64,000 bases of DNA from Craterostigma plantagineum (GCA_027422505.1 JAPQWV010000728.1:124001-188000); one strand, 5' to 3'; counted from the stretch's first letter, positions 21,531 to 33,336 are shown. The notes: a model not told the origin generated them from the sequence alone. Numbers and translations: made by a program.

Positions 21531-24246
21531 AAATTACGCCGACTGAAATAATTCTGGATAACGAACTCTCATATCATCCTCACGTTCCCAAGTGGCTTCC
21601 TCAATTGATTGATTCTGCCACAAAACCTTAACTAACGGAATAGTCTTATTCGGTAATTGTTTCGATTCGTACATAAAAAAATCTACAGGCCTTTCTTCGT
21701 AACTTAAGTCAGGCTTGAGCTGTTGATAGAGAAGCTCATTCTGAATAATGTGGCTCGGGTCCGCGACGTACTTTCGTAATGTTGATATCTGAAATACGTC
21801 GTGAACCTGCGATAGGGAAGCTGGCAATTCTAATTGATATGCGACCTCGCCCACTCGTTTGATGATTCTGAATGGGCCTATATATCTGGGACTTAGCTTG
21901 CCCTTTCATCCGAAGCGCTTTACGCCTTTCATTGGGGAGATCTTTAGAAATACCTGGTCATCCTCTGCGAACTCTAAGGGTCGTCGCCTGTTATCTGCAT
22001 AGCTTTTCTGTCGATTTTGAGCTGTTCGCATTTTCTCCCGGATTGTTGTTATAGCTTCTGTCATTTCTCGAACCATATCTGGTCCTAATAGAGCTCGTTC
22101 GCCAATTTCGTCCCAATGGACTGGAGATCGGTATTTGCGCCCGTATAGTGCCTCGTACGGCGCCATTTCGATTGTAGCGTGAAAGTTATTATTGTAGGAG
22201 AATTCGATTAGCGGTAAGTATTTGCTCCAATTCCCCTTGAAGTCTAGCACGCACGCTCGTAACATATCTTCAAGGGTTTGGATCGTTCGTTCAGACTGCC
22301 CGTCGGTCTGAGGATGATATGCAGTACTGAACGAGAGCTTAGTACCCATCGCTTTCTGTAAGCTTTGCCAAAAGTTGGATAGGAACCTCGAATCTCGATC
22401 CGAGACAATAGAGATTGGGATTCCATGGAGTCGAACAATTTCCTGAATTCAGCGTAGCGTTCCATGGAAAAAGTAGAGCTGATTGGAAGGAAATGAGCCA
22501 ATTTGGTTAGGCGGTCGACAATCTCCCAGACAGCGTCATGGCCTTTCGTCGTCTTGGGTAAACCAACGACGAAATCCATAGTGATGTGGTCCCATTTCCA
22601 TTCGGGTATTGGTAAAGGCTGTAGAGTCCAGCTGGTCGCTGGTGTTCGGCTTTGATCAGCTGGCACGTCATACATCGATTTACGAATGCCGCTATGTCCT
22701 TTTTTATTCCCGGCCACCAATACGTGATTCGCAAGTCTTGGTACATTTTAGTAGAGCCCGATGTACGGAGTAGGTAGTTGTGTGTGCTTCTGTCGTTATC
22801 GTTCGTCGTAACTCCTCGTTGCTTGGCACGTACAGTCGATCCTTGTAAAGTAAAGTTCCGTCTTCTCGGATTGCAAAGTCGTCGGGGAGTGCATCTTTCA
22901 TCTTCAAATAAAGTTCATCCCTTTCCTGAGCTTTTTTGATTCGTTCTAGCAACGTAGGCTGAAGAGTTTGTGTTGCTAGTTTCGTTTCAACTTTACCTAA
23001 GTCAACTACTTCCACTCCAAGTCTGTGCAATTCTGTGCTAATCGCCTTTCGACTGAGCGCGTCTGCGACTACGTTCGCTTTGCCCGGATGATAATTGATA
23101 ACACAGTCGTAGTCTTTTACGAGCTCCAGCCATCATTGTTGTCGCATGTTTAACTCCTTCTGGGTAAAGAAGTACTTCAAGCTTTTATGGTCAGTGAAAA
23201 TTTCACACCTTTCTCCGTAGAGATAGTGTCGCCATATCTTTAAGGCAAATACGACTGCTGCAAGTTCTAGGTCGTGGGTCGGATAGTTCTTCTCGTATTC
23301 TTTCAACTGTCTCGAAGCATATGCGATCACCTTTCCATTTTGCATTAGCACGCATCCTAGGCCGTTCTTCGAAGCGTCGCTGTAGATCGAGAATCCTCCA
23401 GTTCCCGAGGGTATAGTCAGAACATGGGCTGTAGTGAGTCGTTTCTTTAGCTCCTGGAAGCTGTGTCCGCACGCTTCAGTCCACTTGAAAGGTACATTCT
23501 TCCTCGTAAGATTCGTCAAGATTGAAGCAATACTTGAAAAGTCAGCTATGAACTTACGGTAATATCCCGCAAGTCCTAGAAAACTCCGGACCTCAGTAGG
23601 AGTAGTAGGTTGTGGCCAACTGTTCACGGCATCAATCTTACTCGGGTCCACAGAGATTCCATTCCCTGAAATCACGTGCCCCAAGAAGGCCACTTGCTCC
23701 AGCCAGAATTCACATTTCTTGAACTTGGCGTAGAGTTGTTTCTTTCGCAATATTCCTAAGACGGTTCGTAGGTGGCTTTCGTGTTCGTCTTTTGTCTTAG
23801 AATAGATCAAGATATCGTCGATAAAGACGATAACAAAGCGGTCAAGATAGTCTTTAACGACTCGGTACATAAGATCCATAAACGCAGCTGGGGCATTTGT
23901 CAGTCCGAAGGGCATGAACAAAAATTCATAATGGCCGTACCTCGTACTGAAAGCCATTTTAGGAACATCTGTCTCACTGATCTTTAATTGATGGTATCCT
24001 GAATGGAGATCAATTTTCGAGAATACCGTGGCACCCTGTAACTGATCGAACAGATCGTCGATCTTAGGCAAGGGATATTTATTCTTGATAGTAATTTTGT
24101 TTAGTTCTCTATGGTCGATACATAGTCGCATCGACACATCCTTCTTCCGTACAAACAATACTGGTGCTCCCCACGGCGAGAAACTCGGCTGAATGAAACC
24201 TTTTTGCAGTAAATCCTCCAGTTGTTCCTTCAACTCGTTCAGTTCA
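21531..24246 (-). pseudogene. Gypsy-2 pol: reverse transcriptase to chromodomain-like tail
   Basis: Read right to left: reverse transcriptase from ELNEL (24246), [12 protein letters not shown] replaced by [13 protein letters not shown], catalytic FIDD, RNase H with YSDAS and [11 protein letters not shown] up to 23133, a nonsense codon just after NMRQQ, an integrase zinc module (22746-22507), the integrase core with [10 protein letters not shown] (22349-21906) and a chromodomain-like tail [19 protein letters not shown] ending at 21534. Several frameshifts and stops break it. The best surviving frame is 23133-24350, whose first residues are read from Gypsy-3 LTR sequence and are spurious. Its upstream half is at 31876-33262. 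Confidence 0.9.
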
Positions 24247-24721
24247 TGTGGCGACCCTACTTTTCTAATTAGGTTTATGGGCGGATTTTCGCAACGTAAG
24301 TCGCGGAAGACCCGTCTAACAAAAACTTTTTTTCCTAGAGTAATATACATTACGACAAAATGTCGTCTACATAGTCAGTCTATACAAAGGCCGTAGCCCC
24401 AAAATAATAACATAGCAAAAACCCTAACGCCGCTCCACAGGTCGCATCCATGTACCGCCCTGCCCTCAAAAGTCCGTGGAGCACCGCCACCAGCCGCCTC
24501 AGTCTCGACGCGTATCGGCGTCAGACTCAGTACCTACAACACGTAAACACTGAGCAATTTGCCCAGTAGGTGAATAAAATGCATGTATGCAAGTGTGCAC
24601 TCAATCCCAATCCCATACCTCACAACATGATATAATGCACACTCTTTCTTTTCCCACATCCTATCTCATTTCTTACAACACAGGGCCCTAGGTTAGGCTC
24701 GGCATCCACGCGCGCAATAAA

Positions 24722-24862
24722 TATCATGGGTGGTCACGTGATTCCACCCGTATTCAATATCATGGGTGATAACACCCGTATCCAATATCATGGGTAATAA
24801 CCCATAGTCATGGGCGGTCAGACCCGTATCAGTACCATGGGTAATATATCAATATACCCGTA
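24722..24862 (-). promoter_or_regulatory. run of GGGT/ACCC hairpins in Gypsy-3 LTR
   Basis: Successive short inverted repeats: GGGTGG/CCACCC (24728-24733, 24744-24749), GGGTG/CACCC (24764-24768, 24773-24777), TGGGT/ACCCA (24791-24795, 24800-24804), GGG..CCC around GGTCAGACC (about 24812-24825), and GGGTA/TACCC near 24840-24860. Most begin ATCATGGGT. The same run is in the 5' LTR at 29551-29691. Confidence 0.75.
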
Positions 24863-25399
24863 TCCATATCAGCGGTATGCACCTCGAATCGACCACATCC
24901 GAGTAGACAGATCGATCACGTCTGTCTCCGCTAAGTGGCCTGCGAGCCCAACCTCAAACAATAATCAGAATCATCTCAATCTACCCCAATCGTTCGTATA
25001 TCAAATCATCACCGTATCGCTACGGTGGAAAAACCATCTCTCAACCTGATGTGATATGCACATGCTATGCATATAATAATAACATATAAAACATGATCCG
25101 TATGAAATATACGTAAAAACACATAAAACACGTATTTCACATAAATCACTTAATTCACATATGTGTTTACGCATTGTAGATGGATGATCCACCTACCTGT
25201 CCTCCCGCTACCGCCAAATAGAAGGTCTGGCGTAATTCCGTAAAGGTCGAACCTCTAAATAAATAAATATTATTAGTATATGTGCTAGTTCTCGAAAACC
25301 CTAAAATTTATGACAACCTAAAAAATAACGAAGTTTCTAAAAATAATTAAACCCTAGAAATAGCAAGTTCTGAAATATCGAAAATTTATTAATTAACAC

Positions 25400-26225
25400 A
25401 ATGTCGAAGTATTCATACAATTATCGGGGTCCTTAATATAAATGTCGAGACCTCGACTAAAAATGACATGTCGAGTTTTAGCATAATAGAAAATGTCGAG
25501 ATCTATATCTTAATAAATGTCGAGCTCTTTGAGCTATATCGACATCCTATAGATGTCGAAACCTCCACATATATATTTATACAAAAATCTCGGGATCCAT
25601 CATATATAAATACCTAATAAATGTCGAGTGCTAAAGGGAAATGTCGAAGCTATCGAGTTTATAAATGTCGAATGTCTCACAAGGTACATCTCGATATCTT
25701 TGATGCCAAAATGTCGAGACATATTAAAAATGTCGAATTATGCAAATGTCGATATCTTAAAAAAATGTCGAAACCTTATACATATCGAGGTCTTCTTATT
25801 ACATATATATGTTTCGACTTCTATCGGCTATACAGTTCGACATCTTACTATCACCATCATATATCGACATTTATACACATCTAGTCATCTCAACTTACTA
25901 AATGGCTTCTATTAATACATTTCGACTTTCTATGCTAGTCTCGACATTTTCCTATTACTATCATATATGTCTCGACTTTTGTGATAAATGTCGAAATATG
26001 TAGAATGTCGATATCTATCACCTCTTGACATCTAATAAATGTCGAGATCATTAAATTGAAAGGGAAATGTCGAAGACTTATACAATGTCGAGACCCCTAC
26101 AAATGTCGAGAGTCATTACATATCGAGATTTCTTATTACACACATATATCTCGACTTTTATTCACTAAGCAGTTCGACATCTTCCCATCCTTATCATGTA
26201 TCGACATTTACATACAACTCGACAT
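25400..26225 (-). repeat. dense TCGACAT array in Gypsy-3 LTR
   Basis: About 25 exact TGTCGA or TCGACA words in about 830 bp, counted by eye, mostly TGTCGA on the plus strand, that is TCGACAT in the element's sense direction. The copy in the other LTR is 30229-31054. Confidence 0.85.
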
Positions 26226-27041
26226 ATTAAAATATTTGAAGACACACGCAATATCGAGATTGTTCTAACATTCATGATCTTCCCGGAAACCCTAAAATCG
26301 CATCATATATGGTCGAAAGTCTCTGTTCTACTTTACTGTCCACATATCGAAAACCCTAAGAACAGTTATTATTAAAATCATTTTCCAAAATTATACTAAT
26401 TCCAAAAAGAAACGATATACCTTAAAACTCCAATTAATTCACCATCCAACGTAAAGTATTAACATACGTGAACTTTGGAGAAGATTTTATGAATAGAATT
26501 CTCACCTCTTTACTCTAGGTTGGAATTAATTCCTAAATAGTAATTCTGATCAAGCTTGGCCGAAAATCCAATTCCTTGCTTCCTCACTTCTCACGTTTTT
26601 ATTTTTCACTTCTAACCGTTCTTTTCAGCTCAAAACAGTAAGGGGATAACCAAGTAAGTTCTCTTAAGGTGATGTAACGTTTTTTATTTATCCTCACCCA
26701 CCTATGATTGGTTGCTTAAGGTGGCGAAGCTCTTAACCCAAAGCATGTGGATTAACTTGACGTGGTTTTCTTGATTATGGAGGAAATTCTATTTAAGGCC
26801 ATACATACCTTTCGGCCATATTACTTAGATTGGGCTTTTTGTTTATTTCGTTTGGGCCATGTTAATTTCCCTTAGCCTCTACATATTAAACCCTTATTTT
26901 TCCTACTTGGGCTTTCCAATTTTCTTGGCCCAATTAATATTTTCCGGCTCGCTCCCGCAAAAATCCGTTTAGTCCAAAAATTAATCTCATTAATTTCGAG
27001 CATTACAAAAATAATCCCGCATTTATTTTACGGGTATTACA

Positions 27042-27055
27042 TTCTCCCCCCTTAA
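27042..27055 (-). other. polypurine tract of Gypsy-3
   Basis: TTCTCCCCCCTTAA on the plus strand, a purine tract in the element's sense, lies right beside the 3' LTR and resembles that of Gypsy-1. Confidence 0.85.
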
Positions 27056-27300
27056 AAGAATTTCGTCCCCGAAATTCAGTGGTGGAGGACTCACGTTCGG
27101 TTCTACGACTAGTCTTTATTCGTGTATTCCCCATATCCTCTAGGTGTACTTATTTCTATTCTCATCACGCTTTCGCTGCGCACTCTAGGCGATAAGGAGT
27201 TCTAGAAATAGGGGCAAAACCCTGGAATCAGATTTATCCTGAACCTTATTTCCCGATTAAGGGGTAACTCCAGGAGATCGTTGGGAGATACATCAGCATG

Positions 27301-27537
27301 CTAATTAACCATCATTACGCTTTTCAGTTCTGGCCGAGGTAATTCCTCCGCCTTCACCGCATATACGAGATAAGACTCACGACCGAACCTCAAAAGTCGC
27401 TGAGCCTTTAGAGCAGAAGTTCGCGGAACACGAGTCGAACTGGCTTTATCCAAAAAAGTGAACATCTCTTCTTCGGGCAATTGAAATTTTACGACCTTCT
27501 TGTTATTATCTATAGTGGCTCGTATTTCGAAAGCCAA
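27301..27537 (-). pseudogene. Gypsy-3 protease-to-RT linker remnant
   Basis: A 78-residue frame ([52 protein letters not shown]) matching Gypsy-1 residues about 490-555, the end of protease and the linker before reverse transcriptase. Past 27301, decayed linker codons continue to about 27170 and then give way to about 130 bp of noncoding sequence before the polypurine tract. All of pol downstream of this point is missing. Confidence 0.8.
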
Positions 27538-27672
27538 ACCATTCCAATGATGACAACATAGTCATTCATTGGTATCACAATTAGGTCGACGCTCAATTCC
27601 TACCCTCAACGTTCACGGAGCATCCTTTTGGCACTTGGTTAGTGCCCGTCGGATTTCTATATGGCAGAGAAA

Positions 27673-28914
27673 CTACATAGTTGCATTTAGATAAGGTAGG
27701 AGAGATCCCACCTTTTCCACGTACTTGGACGACACGAACGAATGTGTGGTCTCAGAGTCAATTAGCACGGAAGTGGGAACGTAATAGATAATCAGCGTAC
27801 CCGTTACTACATGAGGATTCGCTTCGGACTCCTCATTTGTCAAAGTAAAAACTCGTGCTGGCACTGGAGGAGGTCGGATTAGGGGTTGATTCGGAACTTG
27901 AGGAATATTCACATGGCAAGTTCTGGCATAGTGCCCAGTTTTTCCACATCGAAAACACTGTGGAGTTAGGTTCGGTCCTGTCCTACGACACACCCCATAG
28001 TGGTAGCGTCCGCACTGTTTACACTGCGGTACGGTGTTCGTGGGTCGGTTTGGAACATTACCCGGTCCTTGGTTCGGCCTCGGTTGCCAGTTTTGTTGGC
28101 CTTGTGGATTCCCGTGATAGTCTGGCCCCTTACCGAATAACTGGCGCTTCTGGTTCCCTCCTCCCTGTTGTCCCTCAACTCTTCTCTTTGCTTCATGCGC
28201 CTTCGCAATCCTGGTCTCTGCCTGTTCTGCCACGATAGCTCGCTCGGCAATACGGGCGTATGTCTTTCCTTCCGTATCATACATACTCACGTTTCGGAAG
28301 AGCTCGGGCTTGAGACCCTCCAAGAAATGCTCAATCTTCAGCTCGTCGGTTGCCACCATATGTGGCGCGAATCTTGATAGCTGTTCGAACTTGCGGATGT
28401 ATTCCGCCACCGACATCCCTCCTTGCTTAAGGTTAATAAACTCGTTCACCTTCTGTGTTCGATCTGGCGCGGTAAAATACTTTCCCCTGAAGATCGTCTT
28501 AAACCTCTCCCAGGTCATGGTGGCTGGGTCTTCAAGCACTTGCACTGTGTCCCACCAATATCCCGCATCTCCACGTAGCATGAATGCAGCGCACATCACC
28601 TTCTCAGTATCAGGTAGATGGCTAACGCGAAACATACTTTCGATAGTTCTGAGCCAATCCTCTGCGTCAGTAGGATCGGCAGCTTCCTCGAAGGTAGGGG
28701 GATTTAGTCTGCGGAACCTCTCCCCGGCCGCTTCTATACGCTCTAATCCCGGGGATGCATGACGTTCAGAAGAGTTCTGACGGTGAATGAGATCATTGAT
28801 CTGATCTGACTATCGCCGGATCAGATCAGTCAACTGATGGATGGTAGAATTAGGTGGGGATTCAGATCCCTCCCTACGACTAGAACTGCCTACCTCTCTA
28901 CGTCCCTTCGGCAT
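27673..28914 (-). pseudogene. Gypsy-3 gag with protease start, one early stop
   Basis: Starts at the ATG at 28914 (MPKGRREVGSSSRREGSESP), has one nonsense codon at 28810-28812 (about residue 35), then stays open to 27673. It holds the capsid-like domain ([29 protein letters not shown]), Cys/His cluster CKQCGRYHYGVC, zinc knuckle CFRCGKTGHYARTC, and a protease start where the usual DSGA reads DSET, so the protease is inactive. Apart from the early stop, gag is well kept, and a start at the Met of MFRVSHL (28635) would miss part of the capsid. A frameshift follows at about 27690. Confidence 0.85.
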
Positions 28915-29061
28915 TTTTAACTAATTCTACAGTCAGTCATAGAAAGCACATATATCAAATAGCACGTAATCACATAATCAATCATTGAACTTACAGGCCA
29001 GGCTGGTTCTCCAGGCTTTTGAGCGGCAGTACATGGACAGTCTGCAGAATCTAAAACCGAA

Positions 29062-29073
29062 GCTCTGATACCA
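29062..29073 (-). other. primer binding site of Gypsy-3
   Basis: GCTCTGATACCA on the plus strand, that is TGGTATCAGAGC on the minus strand, two bases from the 5' LTR. Same initiator-Met type as Gypsy-1. Confidence 0.93.
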
Positions 29074-29075
29074 CC

Positions 29076-31870
29076 TGTGGCGACCCTACTTTTCTAATTA
29101 GGTTTATGGGCGGATTTTCGCAACGTAAGTCGCGGAAGACCCGTCTAACAAAAACTTTTTTTCCTAGAGTAATATACATTACGACAAAATGTCGTCTACA
29201 TAGTCAGTCTATACAAAGGCCGTAGCCCCAAAATAATAACATAGCAAAAACCCTAACGCCGCTCCACAGGTCGCATCCATGTACCGCCCTGCCCTCAAAA
29301 GTCCGTGGAGCACCGCCACCAGCCGCCTCAGTCTCGACGCGTATCGGCGTCAGACTCAGTACCTACAACACGTAAACACTGAGCAATTTGCCCAGTAGGT
29401 GAATAAAATGCATGTATGCAAGTGTGCACTCAATCCCAATCCCATACCTCACAACATGATATAATGCACACTCTTTCTTTTCCCACATCCTATCTCATTT
29501 CTTACAACACAGGGCCCTAGGTTAGGCTCGGCATCCACGCGCGCAATAAATATCATGGGTGGTCACGTGATTCCACCCGTATTCAATATCATGGGTGATA
29601 ACACCCGTATCCAATATCATGGGTAATAACCCATAGTCATGGGCGGTCAGACCCGTATCAGTACCATGGGTAATATATCAATATACCCGTATCCATATCA
29701 GCGGTATGCACCTCGAATCGACCACATCCGAGTAGACAGATCGATCACGTCTGTCTCCGCTAAGTGGCCTGCGAGCCCAACCTCAAACAATAATCAGAAT
29801 CATCTCAATCTACCCCAATCGTTCGTATATCAAATCATCACCGTATCGCTACGGTGGAAAAACCATCTCTCAACCTGATGTGATATGCACATGCTATGCA
29901 TATAATAATAACATATAAAACATGATCCGTATGAAATATACGTAAAAACACATAAAACACGTATTTCACATAAATCACTTAATTCACATATGTGTTTACG
30001 CATTGTAGATGGATGATCCACCTACCTGTCCTCCCGCTACCGCCAAATAGAAGGTCTGGCGTAATTCCGTAAAGGTCGAACCTCTAAATAAATAAATATT
30101 ATTAGTATATGTGCTAGTTCTCGAAAACCCTAAAATTTATGACAACCTAAAAAATAACGAAGTTTCTAAAAATAATTAAACCCTAGAAATAGCAAGTTCT
30201 GAAATACCGAAAATTTATTAATTAACACAATGTCGAAGTATTCATACAATTATCGGGGTCCTTAATATAAATGTCGAGACCTCGACTAAAAATGACATGT
30301 CGAGTTTTAGCATAATAGAAAATGTCGAGATCTATATCTTAATAAATGTCGAGCTCTTTGAGCTATATCGACATCCTATAGATGTCGAAACCTCCACATA
30401 TATATTTATACAAAAATCTCGGGATCCATCATATATAAATACCTAATAAATGTCCAGTGCTAAAGGGAAATGTCGAAGCTATCGAGTTTATAAATGTCGA
30501 ATGTCTCACAAGGTACATCTCGATATCTTTGATGCCAAAATGTCGAGACATATTAAAAATGTCGAATTATGCAAATGTCGATATCTTAAAAAAATGTCGA
30601 AACCTTATACATATCGAGGTCTTCTTATTACATATATATGTTTCGACTTCTATCGGCTATACAGTTCGACATCTTACTATCACCATCATATATCGACATT
30701 TATACACATCTAGTCATCTCAACTTACTAAATGGCTTCTATTAATACATCTCGACTTTCTATGCTAGTCTCGACATTTTCCTATTACTATCATATATGTC
30801 TCGACTTTTGTGATAAATGTCGAAATATGTAGAATGTCGATATCTATCACCTCTTGACATCTAATAAATGTCGAGATCATTAAATTGAAAGGGAAATGTC
30901 GAAGACTTATACAATGTCGAGACCCCTACAAATGTCGAGAGTCATTACATATCGAGATTTCTTATTACACACATATATCTCGACTTTTATTCACTAAGCA
31001 GTTCGACATCTTCCCATCCTTATCATGTATCGACATTTACATACAACTCGACATATTAAAATATTTGAAGACACACGCAATATCGAGATTGTTCTAACAT
31101 TCATGATCTTCCCGGAAACCCTAAAATCGCATCATATATGGTCGAAAGTCTCTGTTCTACTTTACTGTCCACATATCGAAAACCCTAAGAACAGTTATTA
31201 TTAAAATCATTTTCCAAGATTATACTAATTCCAAAAAGAAACGATATACCTTAAAACTCCAATTAATTCACCATCCAACGTAAAGTATTAACATACGTGA
31301 ACTTTGGAGAAGATTTTATGAATAGAATTCTCACCTCTTTACTCTAGGTTGGAATTAATTCCTAAATAGTAATTCTGATCAAGCTTGGCCGAAAATCCAA
31401 TTCCTTGCTTCCTCACTTCTCACGTTTTTATTTTTCACTTCTAACCGTTCTTTTCAGCTCAAAACAGTAAGGGGATAACCAAGTAAGTTCTCTTAAGGTG
31501 ATGTAACGTTTTTTATTTATCCTCACCCACCTATGATTGGTTGCTTAAGGTGGCGAAGCTCTTAACCCAAAGCATGTGGATTAACTTGACGTGGTTTTCT
31601 TGATTATGAAGGAAATTCTATTTAAGGCCATACATACCTTTCGGCCATATTACTTAGATTGGGCTTTTTGTTTATTTCGTTTGGGCCATGTTAATTTCCC
31701 TTAGCCTCTACATATTAAACCCTTATTTTTCCTACTTGGGCTTTCCAATTTTCTTGGCCCAATTAATATTTTCCGGCTCGCTCCCGCAAAAATCCGTTTA
31801 GTCCGAAAATTAATCTCATTAATTTCGAGCATTACAAAAATAATCCCGCATTTATTTTACGGGTATTACA
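29076..31870 (-). repeat. Gypsy-3 5' LTR
   Basis: Same 2,795-bp length as the 3' LTR. By-eye differences from the other copy are near 30208, 30455, 30748, 31219, 31608 and 31806. Hairpin run and TGTCGA array as described for the 3' LTR. Confidence 0.95.
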
Positions 31871-33262
31871 GTTCATTGGGCGCTAGGCGATATAGAGCTT
31901 TAGAGATTGGGGCAGACCCGGCATTAGATCTATTGTGAATTGTATTTCTCGATCAGGGGGTAACCCCGAGAGATCATCGGGAAATACATCGGCATATTCG
32001 TTAACTATCGGTACGTCTTTCAGTTCTGGCTGAGGTAACTCCTCGGCCTTCACCGCATACACGAGGTAAGACTCACAACCTGACCTCAAGAGTCGTTGAG
32101 CCTTTAGAGCTGATATTCTTGGAATACTATTCTTATTTGCTTTACCCGAAAAAAGTGAATGCTTATTCTTCGGGCAGCTGGAATTTAATGACCTTCTTGT
32201 TGCAATCTATGATGGCTCCATATCTTGAAAGCCAATCCATCCCGAAGATGACATCGTAGTCGTTCATCGGGATTACAATTAGGTCGACGCTCAAGTTCCT
32301 ACCCTCGATAATTACGACGTACCCTCTCAATACCTGGTTGGTGCGTGACGGATCACCATGTGGTAAAGTAACTATGTAGTTGCATCAGATGAGGTAGGAG
32401 ATATTCCCACCTTTGCCACGTATTTGGCCGACACAAATGAATGTGTCGCTCCAGAGTCTATCGATACAGATGTGGGCACGTTGTAGATAGTTAACGTACC
32501 CGTCACAACAGAGGGGTTCGCCTCAGCCTCCTCATTGGTGAAAGTAAAAACTCGCACAGGAATGGGTGAAGGTCGAATCGGCGGTTGAACCGGGTTCCGT
32601 ACTAGGGGTAAATTCTCCGTACGAGCTCTAGAAAAATGACCGGTCTTTCCACATCGGAAGCACTGCGGAATCTTTCTCACTCCGTAGCAGGCCCCGAAAT
32701 GGTAACGCTCGCATTGTCGACACTGGGGCGCAACATTTTGAGGTCGATTGGAGATATTCATCGGTCCCTGAATTGGTCTCGGGCGCCAGTTTTGTTGGCC
32801 CTGACGATTCCATTGGGTATTAGGACCTTTGCCGAAGAATTGGCGTTTCTTATCTCCTCCACTTCCTTGTTGGGCCTCTCTCCTCTTTTTTGCCTCCTGG
32901 GCTTCCACTACCACCGACTCTGCTTGTTCCGCAATTAAGGCACGTTCCGTCACTTGCATAAACTCTAGTTGGCGCGCACCCGCAATACTTAAATCCCGAT
33001 AGATTTTGGGTTTAAGTCCCTTGATGAACCTGGTCACTTTCAGTGAATTAGTCGCCACTAATTGCGGAGCAAATCGAGATAATTCTTCAAATCGACGGAT
33101 GTACTCCGCCACTGGCATGCTCCTTTGCTTCAAGCTCATGAATTCATACATCCTTTGTTCTTGATCATGCGCCGTAAAGTATTTGTTGAAGAAGAGCTCC
33201 CTAAACCTTTCCCAAGTCATAGTGATTGGGCTCTCCAACACCTTTACGGTGTTCCACCAATC
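31871..33262 (-). pseudogene. Gypsy-2 gag, protease and RT start
   Basis: Upstream half of the Gypsy-2 polyprotein. From the right: a truncated capsid domain beginning in WWNTVKVL (about 33262), FAPQLVATNSLKV, Cys/His cluster CRQCERYHFGAC, and a zinc knuckle whose last Cys is lost (CFRCGKTGHFSRAR). Protease DSGATHSF follows, with a frameshift at about 32372. The linker and the start of reverse transcriptase (31883-32089, [20 protein letters not shown]) end at the Gypsy-3 target site. The first 80 or so residues of gag are deleted. Confidence 0.88.
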
Positions 33263-33266
33263 TAAA

Positions 33267-33336
33267 CCCAACTATGCAAGACGTCGTAAAGAAGGAGGTC
33301 ATCAAGCTTTGGACGCATGTATTATCTATCCTATCT
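33267..33336 (+). pseudogene. fragment of Athila-like reverse transcriptase
   Basis: Plus-strand codons give NPTMQDVVKKEVIKL and, after a one-base shift, DACIIYPI. This is the conserved entry to Athila/Tat reverse transcriptase. It is probably a surviving piece of the same Athila element whose gag is at 13924-14724. It is cut at 33336 by an LTR start TGTAATACCCG. Confidence 0.7.

Larger units (their letters stand above)
24247..27041 (-). repeat. Gypsy-3 3' LTR
   Basis: 2,795 bp, TGTGGCGACC to GGGTATTACA on the plus strand. It holds a hairpin run (24722-24862), a dense TGTCGA array (25400-26225, about 25 exact words) and telo-box-like motifs at its edges (AAACCCTA near 25296 and 26288). The ORFs inside it occur identically in the other LTR and are not genes. 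Confidence 0.95.
24247..31870 (-). mobile_element. Gypsy-3: gag-only LTR element inserted in Gypsy-2 pol
   Basis: 7,624 bp with two 2,795-bp LTRs and a perfect 5-bp target duplication GTTCA (24242-24246 and 31871-31875), inserted within the reverse transcriptase codons for APNEL of Gypsy-2. The internal part is only 2,034 bp: primer site, gag, a protease remnant and polypurine tract. Reverse transcriptase, RNase H and integrase are absent, so it must have moved using enzymes from another element. Six LTR differences were seen by eye, which fits a recent but not latest insertion. Confidence 0.93.
17451..33262 (-). mobile_element. Gypsy-2: truncated, nested Tekay-like element
   Basis: A minus-strand element closely related to Gypsy-1. 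Its 3' LTR is 17451-21502, pol is 21531-24246 plus 31876-about 32371, and gag/protease is 32372-about 33262. It is interrupted by a TG..CA insertion (18530-20233) and by Gypsy-3 (24247-31870). The gag N-terminus, primer site and whole 5' LTR are gone: at about 33262 the gag sequence runs straight into plus-strand Athila reverse transcriptase, a deletion junction. The 3' LTR boundary with Copia-A at 17450/17451 is sharp. Confidence 0.85.

Noticed and set aside
23133..24350. Residues 1-35 of the 405-residue frame as a novel N-terminus
   Set aside because: They are read from the end of the Gypsy-3 LTR; true Gypsy-2 sequence starts at 24246.
24728..24860. Regularly spaced repeats resembling a CRISPR array
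   Set aside because: Units are short inverted repeats of unequal spacing inside a plant LTR, present identically in both LTRs, with no spacer-like unique sequence or cas genes.
25621..25915. Overlapping 87- and 95-codon ORFs in Gypsy-3 LTRs
   Set aside because: Both come from the TGTCGA array; two frames are open at once and the same is seen in the other LTR.
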